Of a DNA stretch of 64,000 bases, positions 31,501-40,630 are shown one piece after another. Positions within the stretch are counted from its first letter, which is position 1. Each line of letters opens with the position of its first letter. The stretch covers positions 1 through 64,000 of the forward strand of contig CAWEYS010000005.1 in assembly GCA_963813355.1 (NCBI GenBank). Direction: 5' to 3'. The notes beneath the pieces were generated by a model. It saw only the letters and a program-made list of their open reading frames with translations, was not told the DNA's origin and did not search any database. The DNA comes from DATAGF01 sp963813355. Its GTDB lineage: Bacteria > Actinomycetota > Thermoleophilia > Miltoncostaeales > Miltoncostaeaceae. A program made the position numbers and the translations under genes.

Positions 31501-31835
31501 GGCCCGGCCCTCCGAGGACCGGCCGCCGCCGAGAGCGGCCGGGGCCGAGGGGGGCTCATCGGGGCCCCCCCGGCCATCGCCGGCAGGATCAGGAGCGTGT
31601 CGCCGTCGGAGACCTCGGTGTCGAGCCAGGCCAGCAGCCGGACGTCCTCGTCGTTGAGGTACACGTTGACGAACCGGTGCAGCTCGCCCTCCGGCGTCTG
31701 GAGCTGGGCCCGCACGCCGGGGTGCTTGGCGTAGAGGTCGTCGAGCACCTCGCTGACCGTCCCGCCCGAGACCTCGATCTCGCGCTCGCCCCCGGTGGCC
31801 TGGCGCAGCACCGGGGGGATCCTCACGACGCTCAC
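31497..31835 (-). CDS. cysO: Sulfur-carrier protein CysO (ThiS/MoaD family) with C-terminal extension
   Basis: Ubiquitin-like carrier that holds sulfur as a C-terminal thiocarboxylate. The beta-grasp core ends LLILPAMAGG at residues 81-90, the di-glycine that is normally the very C-terminus. Here 22 more residues follow (APMSPPRPRPLSAAAGPRR then AGP), so the Gly-Gly would have to be exposed by cleavage. The extension ends exactly at the cysM start in a GTGA overlap, which supports it being real. However, the codons just after Gly-Gly fall in a run of seven G, and one fewer G would give Gly-Gly-Pro-Arg-stop. ATG 31835 overlaps the moeZ stop. Confidence 0.88.
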   Translation of the reverse strand: MSVVRIPPVLRQATGGEREIEVSGGTVSEVLDDLYAKHPGVRAQLQTPEGELHRFVNVYLNDEDVRLLAWLDTEVSDGDTLLILPAMAGGAPMSPPRPRPLSAAAGPRRAGP

Positions 31836-33019
31836 GCCGTCGCGGTCGCCACGCCGTGCCTACCCACCCCGGCGCACCAGGCGTCGTAGTCGCGGAACTC
31901 CAGCACGGCGTTCGGGCCGCACGCGGGGCAGTCGGGGTCGCGCCGCACCTTGAGCTCGGTGAATGTCATCGCCAGGGCGTCGTAGATCAGGAGGCGGCCG
32001 GAGAGGGTCTCGCCGATGCCGAGCATCACCTTGATGGCCTCGTTCGCCTGGATGTTCCCCATGACGCCGCACAGCACGCCCAGCACCCCGGCCTCGCCGC
32101 AGGACGGCGCCATGTCGGGCGGCGGGGGCTCCGGGAAGAGGCAGCGGTAGCAGGGGCCCTCGTAGGGCATGAAGACCGACGCGTGGCCCTCGAAGCGCAG
32201 GATGCTCGCGTGCACCAGGGGCGTGCGCGTCATCAGCGCCGCGTCGTTCAGGAGGTAGCGCGTGGGGAAGTTGTCGGCCCCGTCGACGATCACGTCGTAG
32301 TCGGCGATCAGGTCGAGGACGTTGTCCTTGTCCACCCGGAAGGGGTGCACGTTGACCTGCACGTCGGGGTTCAGCGCCTCGATGGCGATCCTGGCCGACT
32401 CGCCCTTGGGCATGCCGACGCGGTCGGTCGTGTGGATGATCTGCCGCTGCAGGTTGCTGGCGTCAACCACGTCGTCGTCCACGAGCCCGATGGTCCCGAC
32501 GCCGGCGGCCGCGAGGTAGAAGGCGGCGGGTGAGCCGAGGCCCCCCGCGCCGATCAGCAGCGCCTTGGAGCCGAGCAGCTTGAGCTGGCCCGCCTCGCCG
32601 ATCTCGGGGATCAGCACGTGGCGGCTGTAGCGCGAGCGCTGCTCCGGCGTCAGGGTCTGCGGGACGTCCCAGGGCTGGCCGCTCTGCTTCCAGCGGGCGA
32701 ACCCGCCGGCGAGGCTGGAGACGTCCTCGTAGCCCATCTCACGCAGCGTGGTGCCGCCCAGCAGCGACCGGTTGCCGGAGGCGCACGAGAGCACGATCTC
32801 CTGGTCGGGGCGGGCGACGCCCGCGATGCGGCTCTCGAGGAAGCCGCGGGGGATGTGGATCGACCCGGGGATGCGACCCTCGTCCCACTCGGACTGCTCG
32901 CGCACGTCGATCACGAGCGGCGGATCCCCGGCGTCGCGCCGGGCGGCGAGGTCCGCGACCTGAACCTCGGGCACTTGCTCGCGGGCGTTCGCGAGGAGAT
33001 CCTGGTAGCTGCGCGCCAT
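31832..33019 (-). CDS. moeZ: Sulfur-carrier adenylyltransferase/sulfurtransferase, MoeZ-like
   Basis: Activates CysO (and possibly MoaD) with ATP and loads sulfur. The 395-aa chain has a rhodanese domain first (about residues 15-115) with the persulfide Cys in LSCASGNRS. An E1-like ThiF/MoeB domain follows, with LLIGAGGLGSPAAFYLA, DDDVVDASNLQRQI, and zinc CxxC pairs CYRC and CPAC. In the well-known actinobacterial MoeZ the rhodanese domain is at the C-terminus, so the order is reversed here. First gene of the cysteine cluster. Confidence 0.9.
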   Translation of the reverse strand: MARSYQDLLANAREQVPEVQVADLAARRDAGDPPLVIDVREQSEWDEGRIPGSIHIPRGFLESRIAGVARPDQEIVLSCASGNRSLLGGTTLREMGYEDVSSLAGGFARWKQSGQPWDVPQTLTPEQRSRYSRHVLIPEIGEAGQLKLLGSKALLIGAGGLGSPAAFYLAAAGVGTIGLVDDDVVDASNLQRQIIHTTDRVGMPKGESARIAIEALNPDVQVNVHPFRVDKDNVLDLIADYDVIVDGADNFPTRYLLNDAALMTRTPLVHASILRFEGHASVFMPYEGPCYRCLFPEPPPPDMAPSCGEAGVLGVLCGVMGNIQANEAIKVMLGIGETLSGRLLIYDALAMTFTELKVRRDPDCPACGPNAVLEFRDYDAWCAGVGRHGVATATA

Positions 33020-33147
33020 GTCGTCTCCAGTGAAAGCGGCTGAACCAGTGATTCTACGCGGGGATTCTACCCTTTTCCCGCCGAACGGCGGCTGACGGCG
33101 CTCCCCGCGGCGCCGATGCTTCAGAAAGTGTAGCGCCGCGAGGAGCC

Positions 33148-33426
33148 ATGATGACGCCCATGGCCCGGGCCACCCTCCCCAAGAGCGCCTTCTCCAACAT
33201 CGACGGCAGGACGCGCTGCCCGACGCCGGACTGCTGGGGCGACCTGCTGCTGATCCCGACCGGCGCCGCAGACGCGGACGGCATCCCCTCCTTCCAGCCG
33301 TTCACCGCCTGCCCGCTCTGCGGCGAGGCGTTCGACCTCGAGCCGGACGTCTCCGACCGCGACCTGTTCCTGCGCATCTCATGGCTGCGCGCGAACCCCC
33401 ACGAGGCGGAGGGCGAGGGGTCGTGA
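33148..33426 (+). CDS. Small four-cysteine (probable zinc-binding) protein
   Basis: I do not recognise the family. The 92-aa product has RCPTPDCWGDLLLIP and, 20 residues on, TACPLCGEAFDLEP, giving two CxxxxC/CxxC-type pairs that could hold one zinc. GAGGAG lies 5 nt before the double ATG. Its stop overlaps the start of the following membrane gene (GTGA), so the two are probably co-translated. Confidence 0.65.
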   Translation: MMTPMARATLPKSAFSNIDGRTRCPTPDCWGDLLLIPTGAADADGIPSFQPFTACPLCGEAFDLEPDVSDRDLFLRISWLRANPHEAEGEGS

Positions 33427-34046
33427 GGTCCGTCCTCCGGGTCGTCGTCGGCGTGGTGCTGGGGGCCATCGTCGGGACGGTCGTCTTCCTGATCATGATC
33501 CAGGGGTCGTTCCGCCAGGGCTACACCGACCTCGACTTCAACCACGTCCTGGGGACGATGATCAAGGGCTCGGCCGAGGAGGAGACCGGCGTCAGCGAGG
33601 CCCTCGGCGTCGTCGGTGACACGGCCGGTCCCACCGGGCTCTACGCGACCCTCATCGGCGCGGGCGTCCTGATGCTGATCCACGCGCTGGTGATCCACCC
33701 GCTCGTGCGCCGGCACTGGACGGTGCAGGGCCTGGTCCTCGGCGCCGTCACGGCGCTCGTGGTCGGGGTCGGGTTCTGCGCGGCCGCCGACGCGCGGCTC
33801 GACACCCCGACCGGGATCTTCGGGGTCGACGCCGGCGGCATCACCCCACTGGTCATCGTCCTCTGCTCGCTCGGCTTCGGCCTCGCCGGCGCGCGCGTCC
33901 ACAGCCTCGCCCTGACCCCGGGCTGGTGGGAGGTGCAGGAGGAGGATGTCGCCGCCGAGATCGAGCGCGTCGCCGCGCTCGAGCCCTCCGAGCCCTCACT
34001 CGAACTCGCCGAACAGGGGCCCGAACAGGGCCGCGTGGGCGCCTGA
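33423..34046 (+). CDS. Membrane protein of unknown function, 207 aa
   Basis: Four hydrophobic segments: one at the N-terminus (VVVGVVLGAIVGTVVFLIMI), then LYATLIGAGVLMLIHALVI, LVLGAVTALVVGVGF and ITPLVIVLCSLGFGLAG. A non-membrane loop follows the first and an acidic tail closes the protein. GTG 33423 overlaps the previous stop; the longer frame from 33381 is not needed. No family recognised. Confidence 0.65.
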   Translation: MRSVLRVVVGVVLGAIVGTVVFLIMIQGSFRQGYTDLDFNHVLGTMIKGSAEEETGVSEALGVVGDTAGPTGLYATLIGAGVLMLIHALVIHPLVRRHWTVQGLVLGAVTALVVGVGFCAAADARLDTPTGIFGVDAGGITPLVIVLCSLGFGLAGARVHSLALTPGWWEVQEEDVAAEIERVAALEPSEPSLELAEQGPEQGRVGA

Positions 34047-34214
34047 CGTGAGCCCCAGGCGCTCGGGTGGCGCCGCGCGAGCGAGCTCCTCGTAGCTCCC
34101 GACCTCCGCGTCGTCGGGCACCGCCGCGCGCAGGGCGTCGGCGTCGCCGCCCGGGCCGAAGGCGCGCAGGGCGGCCTGGAGGTCGCGGCCGAGGATGGGC
34201 CGTCCGCCCGGCAT
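33996..34214 (-). CDS. Hypothetical protein, 72 aa
   Basis: A short soluble product, GRPILGRDLQAALRAFGPGG and then ADALRAAVPDDAEVGSYEEL. It overlaps the convergent membrane gene by 51 bp. The chain has a plausible amino-acid balance, unlike most shadow frames nearby, but there is no homology I can name. Confidence 0.4.
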   Translation of the reverse strand: MPGGRPILGRDLQAALRAFGPGGDADALRAAVPDDAEVGSYEELARAAPPERLGLTSGAHAALFGPLFGEFE

Positions 34215-34224
34215 GCCGACAACC

Positions 34225-34230
34225 TAATCT
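34225..34230 (+). promoter_or_regulatory. -10 element, leaderless start of MFS gene
   Basis: TAATCT ends 6 nt before the ATG at 34237, the same spacing as at pgsA and marR. No Shine-Dalgarno is visible. Confidence 0.5.
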
Positions 34231-34236
34231 AGGCGG

Positions 34237-35448
34237 ATGAGCGCGACCGTCCCCACGGCGCTCCCGCCCGCCGACGCGCGCGGGTCGATGGACCGCGCGG
34301 GCCTGACGCTGCTGGCCGCGGGCCACCTCGTCATCGACGGGTCCAGCGGCGCGGTCCCCGCGATGCTGCCGGTCTTCACGGCCATCTACGCGCTCTCGGA
34401 CCTCGCCGCCAGCATGATCCTCGGGGCGTCGCTGCTGGTGTCGTCGGCGATCCAGCCGCTGTTCGGGCTGCTGGCCGACCGCCGGCCCACGCCGGCCTTC
34501 CTCTGGGGCGGCGTGGCCGTCGCCGCCGCGGGCCTGGCCGTGTCGGGCCTCGCGGGCGGCTATCTCGGCGTTCTGGCGTGCATCGTCGGGTCCGGGCTCG
34601 GCATCGCGGCCTTCCACCCCGAGGCTGCGCGCGTGGCGAACCAGATCTCCGCCGGCCGCCCGGCGACCGGGCTGGCGTGGTTCATGGTCGGGGGCCACGC
34701 CGGCTTCGCGCTCGGCCCGCTGCTCGCCGCGCTCTTCATCCCGCTGCTCGACGAGCGCGCCACACTGGTCTTCCTGGTGCCGGGCATCGCGGTCTCACTG
34801 TGGCTCTATCGCCAGCGCGGACGCCTGACCGTCGCGGTCCCGCGCCCGCGCGCCCACGCTCCGCGCCGCGCCCGCGCCAGCAATTGGAACATCGGCCTGC
34901 TGCTGTTCGTCACCAGCATGCGCACCTGGACCGTGTTCTGCCTGCTCGCCCTCGCCCCGCTGCTGCTCGTCGACGACCGCGGCTACTCCGACCAGGCCGC
35001 CGGCTTCGCCGTCGCGGCCTTCGCCGGCGCCGGGGCGGTCGGCACGGTCGCGGGCGCCGCCCTCGCCGACCGCGTCGGCGGCCGGCGCATGCTGCTGTGG
35101 ACCCTGCCGGCGGTCGCGCCCCTGATCGCGGGCTTCCTGCTCACCGACGGGGCCGTCAGCATCGTCCTGTTCACGGCGGCCGGGTTCGTGGCGCTCGCGT
35201 CGTTCTCGGTCACCGTGATGATGGGCCAGGAGTACCTGCCCGACCGCCTGGCCCTGGCCGCCGGGCTGATGATCGGCTTCGGCGCCATCGGCGTGGCGCC
35301 TCCGGGCCTCGCGCTGTTCGGCGCGATCGCCGACGCGGCCGGGCGCGAGGCCGCCATCTGGGGGATCGCGACCCTGCCGCTGCTGGCGGGCGCCGTCGCG
35401 CTGCTCCTGCCGAAGCACGGCCCGGGCGCCGCGGAGGCGCACGCCTGA
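34237..35448 (+). CDS. MFS transporter, fosmidomycin-resistance (FSR) type
   Basis: A 403-aa, 12-helix transporter. The FSR group signature GLGIAAFHPEAARVA is clear, with LLADRRPTPAFLWGG after helix 2 and MMGQEYLPDRLALAAGLMIG in the second half. FSR members export fosmidomycin and related compounds; the native substrate is unknown. The stop overlaps the rarA ATG by one base. Confidence 0.85.
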   Translation: MSATVPTALPPADARGSMDRAGLTLLAAGHLVIDGSSGAVPAMLPVFTAIYALSDLAASMILGASLLVSSAIQPLFGLLADRRPTPAFLWGGVAVAAAGLAVSGLAGGYLGVLACIVGSGLGIAAFHPEAARVANQISAGRPATGLAWFMVGGHAGFALGPLLAALFIPLLDERATLVFLVPGIAVSLWLYRQRGRLTVAVPRPRAHAPRRARASNWNIGLLLFVTSMRTWTVFCLLALAPLLLVDDRGYSDQAAGFAVAAFAGAGAVGTVAGAALADRVGGRRMLLWTLPAVAPLIAGFLLTDGAVSIVLFTAAGFVALASFSVTVMMGQEYLPDRLALAAGLMIGFGAIGVAPPGLALFGAIADAAGREAAIWGIATLPLLAGAVALLLPKHGPGAAEAHA

Positions 35449-36806
35449 TGCCCTCGCGCCGGCCGCCAATGGGCGGCGACGACCTCTTCGGCGAGGCCGT
35501 GCGCGCCCGGCTCGAGACGACGCGCCCCCTGGCCGCCCGCATGCGGCCCCAGACGCTCGAGGAGGTCGTGGGCCAGCCCGCCCTGCTCGGCCCGGGCGGC
35601 GCGCTGCGGGAGGCCATCGCGGGCGACCGCGTCCCGTCGATGGTCCTCTACGGCCCGCCGGGCAGCGGCAAGACGACGCTGGCCCGCGTGGTGGCGCAGA
35701 CCACGGCGGCCGAGTTCGAGGAGCTCTCGGCCGTCTCGGCCACCGTCGCCGACGTGCGCGCCGTGCTCGCCCGCGCGCGCGACCGGCTCGCCTCCGGCGG
35801 GCGCACCGTCCTCTTCCTCGACGAGATCCACCGATTCAACCGCGCCCAGCAGGACGCGCTCCTGCCGGCCGTCGAGGACGGGCTCGTCACCCTGATCGGC
35901 GCGACGACCCAGAACCCCTGGTACGAGGTGAACGCGGCCCTCGTCTCGCGCGTGCGGGTGTTCGTGCTCGAGGCGCTGGGGCCGGACGAGGTCGGCGCGC
36001 TCATCGACCGCGCCGTGGCCGCGCCCCAGGGCCTCGCCGGCCGCGTGCGCCTGGGGCCCGAGGCGCGGGCGGCGCTCATCGCGCGGGCCAACGGCGACGC
36101 GCGCGGCGCCCTCAACCTGCTCGAGGCCGCCGCGGCCGGGACGGCGGACGGCGAGGAGGTCACCCTCGACGCGGTGCGGGCGGCGTCGGGCGGCCGTGCG
36201 GTCGTCTACGACCGCGAGGGCGACGCCCACTACGACACCATCTCGGCCTTCATCAAGAGCCTGCGCGCCAGCGATCCCGACGCCGCGATCTACTACCTCG
36301 CGGTGATGATCGCCGGCGGCGAGGACCCGAAGTACATCGCGCGGCGCCTGATCGTCGCCGCCAGCGAGGACGTGGGCAACGCCGACCCGCGCGCGCTGGA
36401 GGTGGCCGTGGCGGCCGCGCGCGCGGTCGAGTTCGTGGGGCTGCCCGAGGCGCGCATCAACCTCGCCCAGGCGACGACCTACATCGCGCTTGCACCCAAG
36501 TCGAATGCGTCGTACGCCGCCATCAACGACGCCCTGGCGCGGGTCGAGCGCGAGGGCGCCCGGCGCCCGCCCCTGGCGCTGCGCGACGCGAGCCGCGCCA
36601 ACGCCCGCAACCTCGGCCACGGAGAGGGGTACCGGTACCCCCACGACAGCCCGGACGGCGTGCTCGACGAGTCGCTGCTGCCCGAGGGCATGGAAGATGC
36701 ATCCTTCTTCCATCCCACCGGTCGCGGACCGGAGGGCGAGCTGTCGGCGCGGCTCCGGCGGCTGCGCGAGCGGGCCGGACCCGAGGGCGACGAGCAGCCG
36801 TTCTGA
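35448..36806 (+). CDS. rarA: Replication-associated recombination protein A
   Basis: Clamp-loader-like AAA+ ATPase acting at stalled replication forks. Walker A GPPGSGKTTLAR (about residue 66), Walker B TVLFLDEIHRFNRAQQD, sensor GATTQNPWYEVNAAL and the C-terminal tetramerisation part with YLAVMIAGGEDPKYIARRL are all present in 452 aa, the usual size. A Gly/Pro/Glu-rich tail follows. Start ATG 35448 overlaps the MFS stop by one base. Confidence 0.94.
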   Translation: MPSRRPPMGGDDLFGEAVRARLETTRPLAARMRPQTLEEVVGQPALLGPGGALREAIAGDRVPSMVLYGPPGSGKTTLARVVAQTTAAEFEELSAVSATVADVRAVLARARDRLASGGRTVLFLDEIHRFNRAQQDALLPAVEDGLVTLIGATTQNPWYEVNAALVSRVRVFVLEALGPDEVGALIDRAVAAPQGLAGRVRLGPEARAALIARANGDARGALNLLEAAAAGTADGEEVTLDAVRAASGGRAVVYDREGDAHYDTISAFIKSLRASDPDAAIYYLAVMIAGGEDPKYIARRLIVAASEDVGNADPRALEVAVAAARAVEFVGLPEARINLAQATTYIALAPKSNASYAAINDALARVEREGARRPPLALRDASRANARNLGHGEGYRYPHDSPDGVLDESLLPEGMEDASFFHPTGRGPEGELSARLRRLRERAGPEGDEQPF

Positions 36807-36818
36807 GGAGCCGGCCGC

Positions 36819-37553
36819 GTGGAGCTCTTCTCCCCGCAGCACCTGCTCGTCCTCGGCCTGACCGCGGCGGCGTGCGTCGGCCTCGGCCTGGCGGCGAGGC
36901 GCGACCCGGACGCCCCCTGGATCACGCCGGCCGCGCGCGGCCTGGCCATCCTGCTCGCGCTGAACGAGATCGTCTTCCACGTCGTCCACCAGCTCGACGA
37001 GGGGCTGTCGGCCCGCGGCGACCTGCCGCTGCACCTGACCGACGCGGCGACCATCGCCGCGATCATCGCGCTCTGGCGCCCGAGCGCCCTGGCCTTCGAG
37101 CTGACCTACTTCTGGGCGCTGACGGCGACGGTCCAGGCGCTGCTGACGCCGGACCTGCGCCAGGGCTTTCCCGACTACCGCTGGTGGTGGTTCTTCATCG
37201 CGCACGCGGGGGTCGTGGTCGCGGCCGTCTTCCTGGCATGGGGGCGGCGACGCACCCCGCGCCCGGGCGCGGTGCGGCGCGTCTTCGCCTGGAGCCTCGG
37301 GGTGACCGCCCTCGCGGCGGCGGGGACCCTCGCGTTCGACGGCAACTACATGTTCCTGCGCCACAAGCCCACGGACGGGAGCCTGCTGGACGTGATGGGG
37401 CCGTGGCCCTGGTACATCGTCTCGGCTGCGGCCCTTGCCCTGGCCCTTTTCTGGCTCCTGGACCGGCCCTTCGACGCGCGCCGGGGACGGCGCGGCCCGC
37501 CGGCCATCCCTAGAGTCCGACTGGGACGGGAGGACCCGACGAATGCCGGATGA
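36819..37553 (+). CDS. YwaF/TIGR02206-like integral membrane protein
   Basis: A 244-aa protein with six or seven hydrophobic segments. FSPQHLLVLGLTAAA at the start, the family mark LPLHLTDAATI, and FPDYRWWWFFIAHAGVVVA match the TIGR02206 (YwaF) family, whose function is unknown. The GTG at 36819 follows GAGGAG. It lies between rarA and yqeY, 12 bp after the former, and its tail overlaps the yqeY start. Confidence 0.8.
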   Translation: MELFSPQHLLVLGLTAAACVGLGLAARRDPDAPWITPAARGLAILLALNEIVFHVVHQLDEGLSARGDLPLHLTDAATIAAIIALWRPSALAFELTYFWALTATVQALLTPDLRQGFPDYRWWWFFIAHAGVVVAAVFLAWGRRRTPRPGAVRRVFAWSLGVTALAAAGTLAFDGNYMFLRHKPTDGSLLDVMGPWPWYIVSAAALALALFWLLDRPFDARRGRRGPPAIPRVRLGREDPTNAG

Positions 37554-38014
37554 CGCGCCGGCCGGCCTGGCCGAGCGGCTCGACAGCGACCTCAAGGATG
37601 CGATGCGCGCGGGCGAGAAGGTTCGCCTGGGCACGATCCGCCGCGCCCGGGCCGCGCTGAAGAACGCGGAGATCGAGAACCGCGGGCGCCCTCCCCGACG
37701 ACGCGGCGGTGCGGGTGCTGCGCGGCCTGGTGAAGCAGCACCGCGAGTCGATCGACCAGTTCCGCGCCGGCGGCCGCGACGACCTCGTCGCGCGCGAGAG
37801 CGAGGAGATGGCCGTGCTGGAGGGCTACCTGCCGGCCCAGATGGACGAGGCGGCGATCGCCGGCGTCGTGTCCGAGGTGATCGCTTCCGAGGGTGCGACC
37901 GGGCCGGGGGACCTCGGGCGCGTGATGAAGGCGGCCATGGCCCGCATGGGGGGCCAGGCCGACGGGAAAGTGGTCAGGACGATCGCCCAGCGCCTGCTGG
38001 AAGGAGGCTCATGA
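37543..38014 (+). CDS. GatB/YqeY domain protein (frameshifted)
   Basis: Small YqeY-family protein related to the tail of the amidotransferase GatB; proposed to touch tRNA. ATG 37543 has GGGAGGA upstream. The chain begins LAERLDSDLKDAMRAGEKVR and LGTIRRARAALKNAEIENRG, then an extra base at 37687 moves it to the next frame. There it continues ALPDDAAVRVLRGLVKQHRE and VLEGYLPAQMDEAAI to RTIAQRLLEGGS. Both halves match the family end to end, about 156 aa in all. Confidence 0.85.
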
Positions 38015-38382
38015 GCACCACCCCACCGACACCGCCGCCGGGGATCCCGCCGGGCGGGGAGGGGCCGCCCGAGGGGCCGGCATCGGCCGTCGGCGGCGGC
38101 ACGCACGCGCCGTCCGACACGATGACCCGTTACGACGCCGAGAAGGACGTCTACCACTGCTCGTACGGCGCGCCGGCGCCGGCGCTGGCGGTGCTGGACC
38201 CGGAGCGGGAGCTGATCGTGCGCGTCAACCGCCACAACTTCCGCGTCGTCGGCTTCTCGATCCCGAACTTCACCGAGTGGCACAAGAAGCACGCCGACGA
38301 GGAGGGCAACTTCGAGGTCAACCTCCCTGACGTCTGGCCGATGGACCAGACCGACACGAGCGGCTCGACTGCGTCCTGGTAG
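38011..38382 (+). CDS. Hypothetical protein, 123 aa, proline-rich N-terminus
   Basis: No family recognised. A Pro/Gly-rich leader of about 35 residues precedes a compact part with AEKDVYHCSY, ELIVRVNRHNFRVVGFSIPN and FTEWHKKHADEE, which looks like a small DUF2283-type beta domain. ATG 38011 overlaps the yqeY stop (ATGA) with AAGGAGG 5 nt upstream, so it is expressed with yqeY. Confidence 0.65.
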   Translation: MSTTPPTPPPGIPPGGEGPPEGPASAVGGGTHAPSDTMTRYDAEKDVYHCSYGAPAPALAVLDPERELIVRVNRHNFRVVGFSIPNFTEWHKKHADEEGNFEVNLPDVWPMDQTDTSGSTASW

Positions 38383-38407
38383 GCGACCCGACCCCGGCCC
38401 GGGCCGG

Positions 38408-38866
38408 GAGTCGGTCTGGGACTACCCGCGCCCGCCGCGCATCGAGCCCGACCCGCGGCGGATCAGGGTGGTGCACGGCGACGTGGTCGTCGCCGACACC
38501 CGCCGGGCCCTCCGGGTGCTCGAGACCAGCCACCCGCCGGCCTTCTACCTGCCCCTCGCGGACGTGGCCGCCGGGCACCTGGAGCCGGCCGCCGGAGGGA
38601 GCTTCTGCGAGTGGAAGGGCGCGGCGGCCTACTTCGACGTCGTGGTGGACGGCCGCGTCGCCCCGCGCGCGGCCTGGCACTACCCGTCCCCGTCGGGGCG
38701 GTTCGCGCAGATCGCCGGGCACGTCGCCTTCTACCCGGACCGGGTCAACGCCTGTCTGGTGGACGAGGAGCGGGCGCGGCCCCAGGACGGCGGCTTCTAC
38801 GGCGGCTGGATCACCGACGAGATCGTCGGCCCCTTCAAGGGAGGAGCCGGCACGCGGGGCTGGTGA
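38408..38866 (+). CDS. DUF427 family protein
   Basis: The family pattern starts at ESVWDYPRPPRIEPDPRRIR (38408) and continues VADTRRALRVLETSHPPAFY, FCEWKGAA and YPDRVNACLVDEE. The first in-frame GTG is 38468, inside the conserved region, so the true start must lie upstream. The only candidate I see is a CTG at 38369 that overlaps the previous gene, unless an indel hides a better one. Function unknown; DUF427 forms a small beta-tent fold. Confidence 0.75.
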   Translation, partial: ESVWDYPRPPRIEPDPRRIRVVHGDVVVADTRRALRVLETSHPPAFYLPLADVAAGHLEPAAGGSFCEWKGAAAYFDVVVDGRVAPRAAWHYPSPSGRFAQIAGHVAFYPDRVNACLVDEERARPQDGGFYGGWITDEIVGPFKGGAGTRGW

Positions 38867-38875
38867 CGCGGGCCC

Positions 38876-40578
38876 TCAGAGGCGCGCGATCCGGACGGGC
38901 CCCCGCGCCGGCACGACCACCCGGAAGCCGGCCACGGCGTAGGCGCGCCGGCGGGTGGAGGGCGCGCTGACGACGAGGAGGAATCGTCGCGGCCGGATGA
39001 TCGTCAGCACCACGCGGTCGCGCACCACCCGCACCCGCCGGCCCGCGGCGAAGACGATGGCGCGGGGAGCGAGGCCCCGCAGCGTGATGGTGAGGGTGCC
39101 CGCGCGCCGGTCGAGGCGGCCGCTCGCGCCGCGCGCGGCGGGGCGCGCCACCGGTGCCGCCGCCCTCGGGGACCTCGCGGCCACCGGCGGCGCGGCGGGG
39201 GGCGGAGGGGCCGGCGCGTCCGCACCGGCCGGCGGCGGCGCGACGGCGCCGACGAGGGCCGCGGCGGCGGACACCTGGGGGCGGGGGCCGATGGGCGTCT
39301 CCAGGGGATCGGGCTGGGGCACGCCGGTCGCGACGAGGGCCGCGCGCACCGCCTCCGGCGCCAGCGGCGCACCCTGCGTCGCGCGCGCCAGGCCCTGGAG
39401 CGCCGCGACGGCGCCGGCCACCGTGGCCGACGCGCTCGAGGTGCCGTCGAAGCACGACGTGTAGGCGCGGTCCTTCGGCTCGGGCGTCCCGATGCCCTCC
39501 CCGTATCCGGCCGTGAGGACGCCCGAGCCGTAGCCCTGCACGTCCACCCGCGCGCCGTAGTTGGTCCCGGCCGCGCGGGCGAGGTCGGTCCCGGTGGTGG
39601 GCGAGTCGCCCGCGCCGACGAGCAGCGCGCCGCTGTTGCCCGGATCGGCCGGGTCGGCCAGCCAGGGGAGGTTGAAGCTCGCCAGGTCGCGGTCGCCGTT
39701 GCCGGCGGGCTCGACGACCACGACGCCCGTGTCGACGATCGCGCGGATGAGGTCCCGCATCGCCGGGATGGCCTCGACCGGGGCGAAGACCGCGCTCGGA
39801 GCCGTGCCCACCAGGGTCTGCTGCTCGATCAGGAGCACGTCCCCCGGCCGCAGGTCGAGGGCGGCGGCGAGCGTGGCCCCCAGCAGGTCGTAGACCTCGG
39901 GCGTCGCCGCCGGGAACGGGGAGCGGGGCTGGATCTGGGACGCGTGGACGAGGCCGGTGATGCCCGACCCGTCGTCGTCGGCGCCCAGGATCCCGAGCAC
40001 GGCCGTGCCGTGCTCCTCGGCCTTGAAGGTCCCGAGCCCGCCCGGCGTGAGGACCGGCGCCGGGAGCCCCCGGTCGCCGAGCTCCTCGTGCGTGCGGCGC
40101 CACTCGTACTCGACGTCGGCGACGCGCACGCCGGCGCCCGAGGCCGAATCGGGGATGCCGAGCCCGGCGCGGTAGTCCTGGAAGGGCTCCAGGTCCGGCG
40201 TGGCCGCCGCCGGGTCGAGGACGGGCCAGCCCTCGGCGGGCGCCGCCCGGCAGACCGCGGGCGGCGGGGGCGGCGCGTCGACCACCGCCTCGACCCCGGC
40301 CGCGCGTCGAGGCGGCGCGCGATGCGGCGGGCGTCGGCCGCGCCGGAGGCGTCAACCCGGTAGACGCGGCGCAGCTCGGGAAGGCGGCGCCCCGCCCGGC
40401 GCTCGAGCCGGGCCAGCGATGCCGCCGGCAGCGCCGGGCGGGCCTCGGCGCCCAGCGAGGCGGCGTCGGCCGGCGCGGCCGTCACCAGCACCGAGGGCGA
40501 GGGGGCCGCGGCGGCGGTGGCCGCCGCCGAGACGGCCAGCGCCACCGCCGCGGCGGCGATGAGGCGGCCTCCGAGCAC
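38876..40578 (-). CDS. Secreted subtilisin-like serine protease (frameshifted)
   Basis: S8 peptidase. ATG 40578 starts a signal peptide (LIAAAAVALAVSAAATAAAA) and a propeptide-like part. One missing G in a run near 40294-40300 shifts the frame, and the catalytic domain follows. The Asp is in VRVADVEYEW, His in EEHGTAVLGI, the oxyanion Asn in PAGNGD and Ser in FDGTSSASATVAG, where the usual Pro after GTSxA is Thr. A Pro/Ala-rich linker and a C-terminal domain of beta strands (LTITLRGLAPRAIVFAAGRR) end the protein. It diverges from thyX. Confidence 0.82.
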
Positions 40579-40630
40579 GGGACTAGGATGGCGGTCCGGT
40601 CCCAGGAAGCCAACCTCCCAGGTGCGTGAG

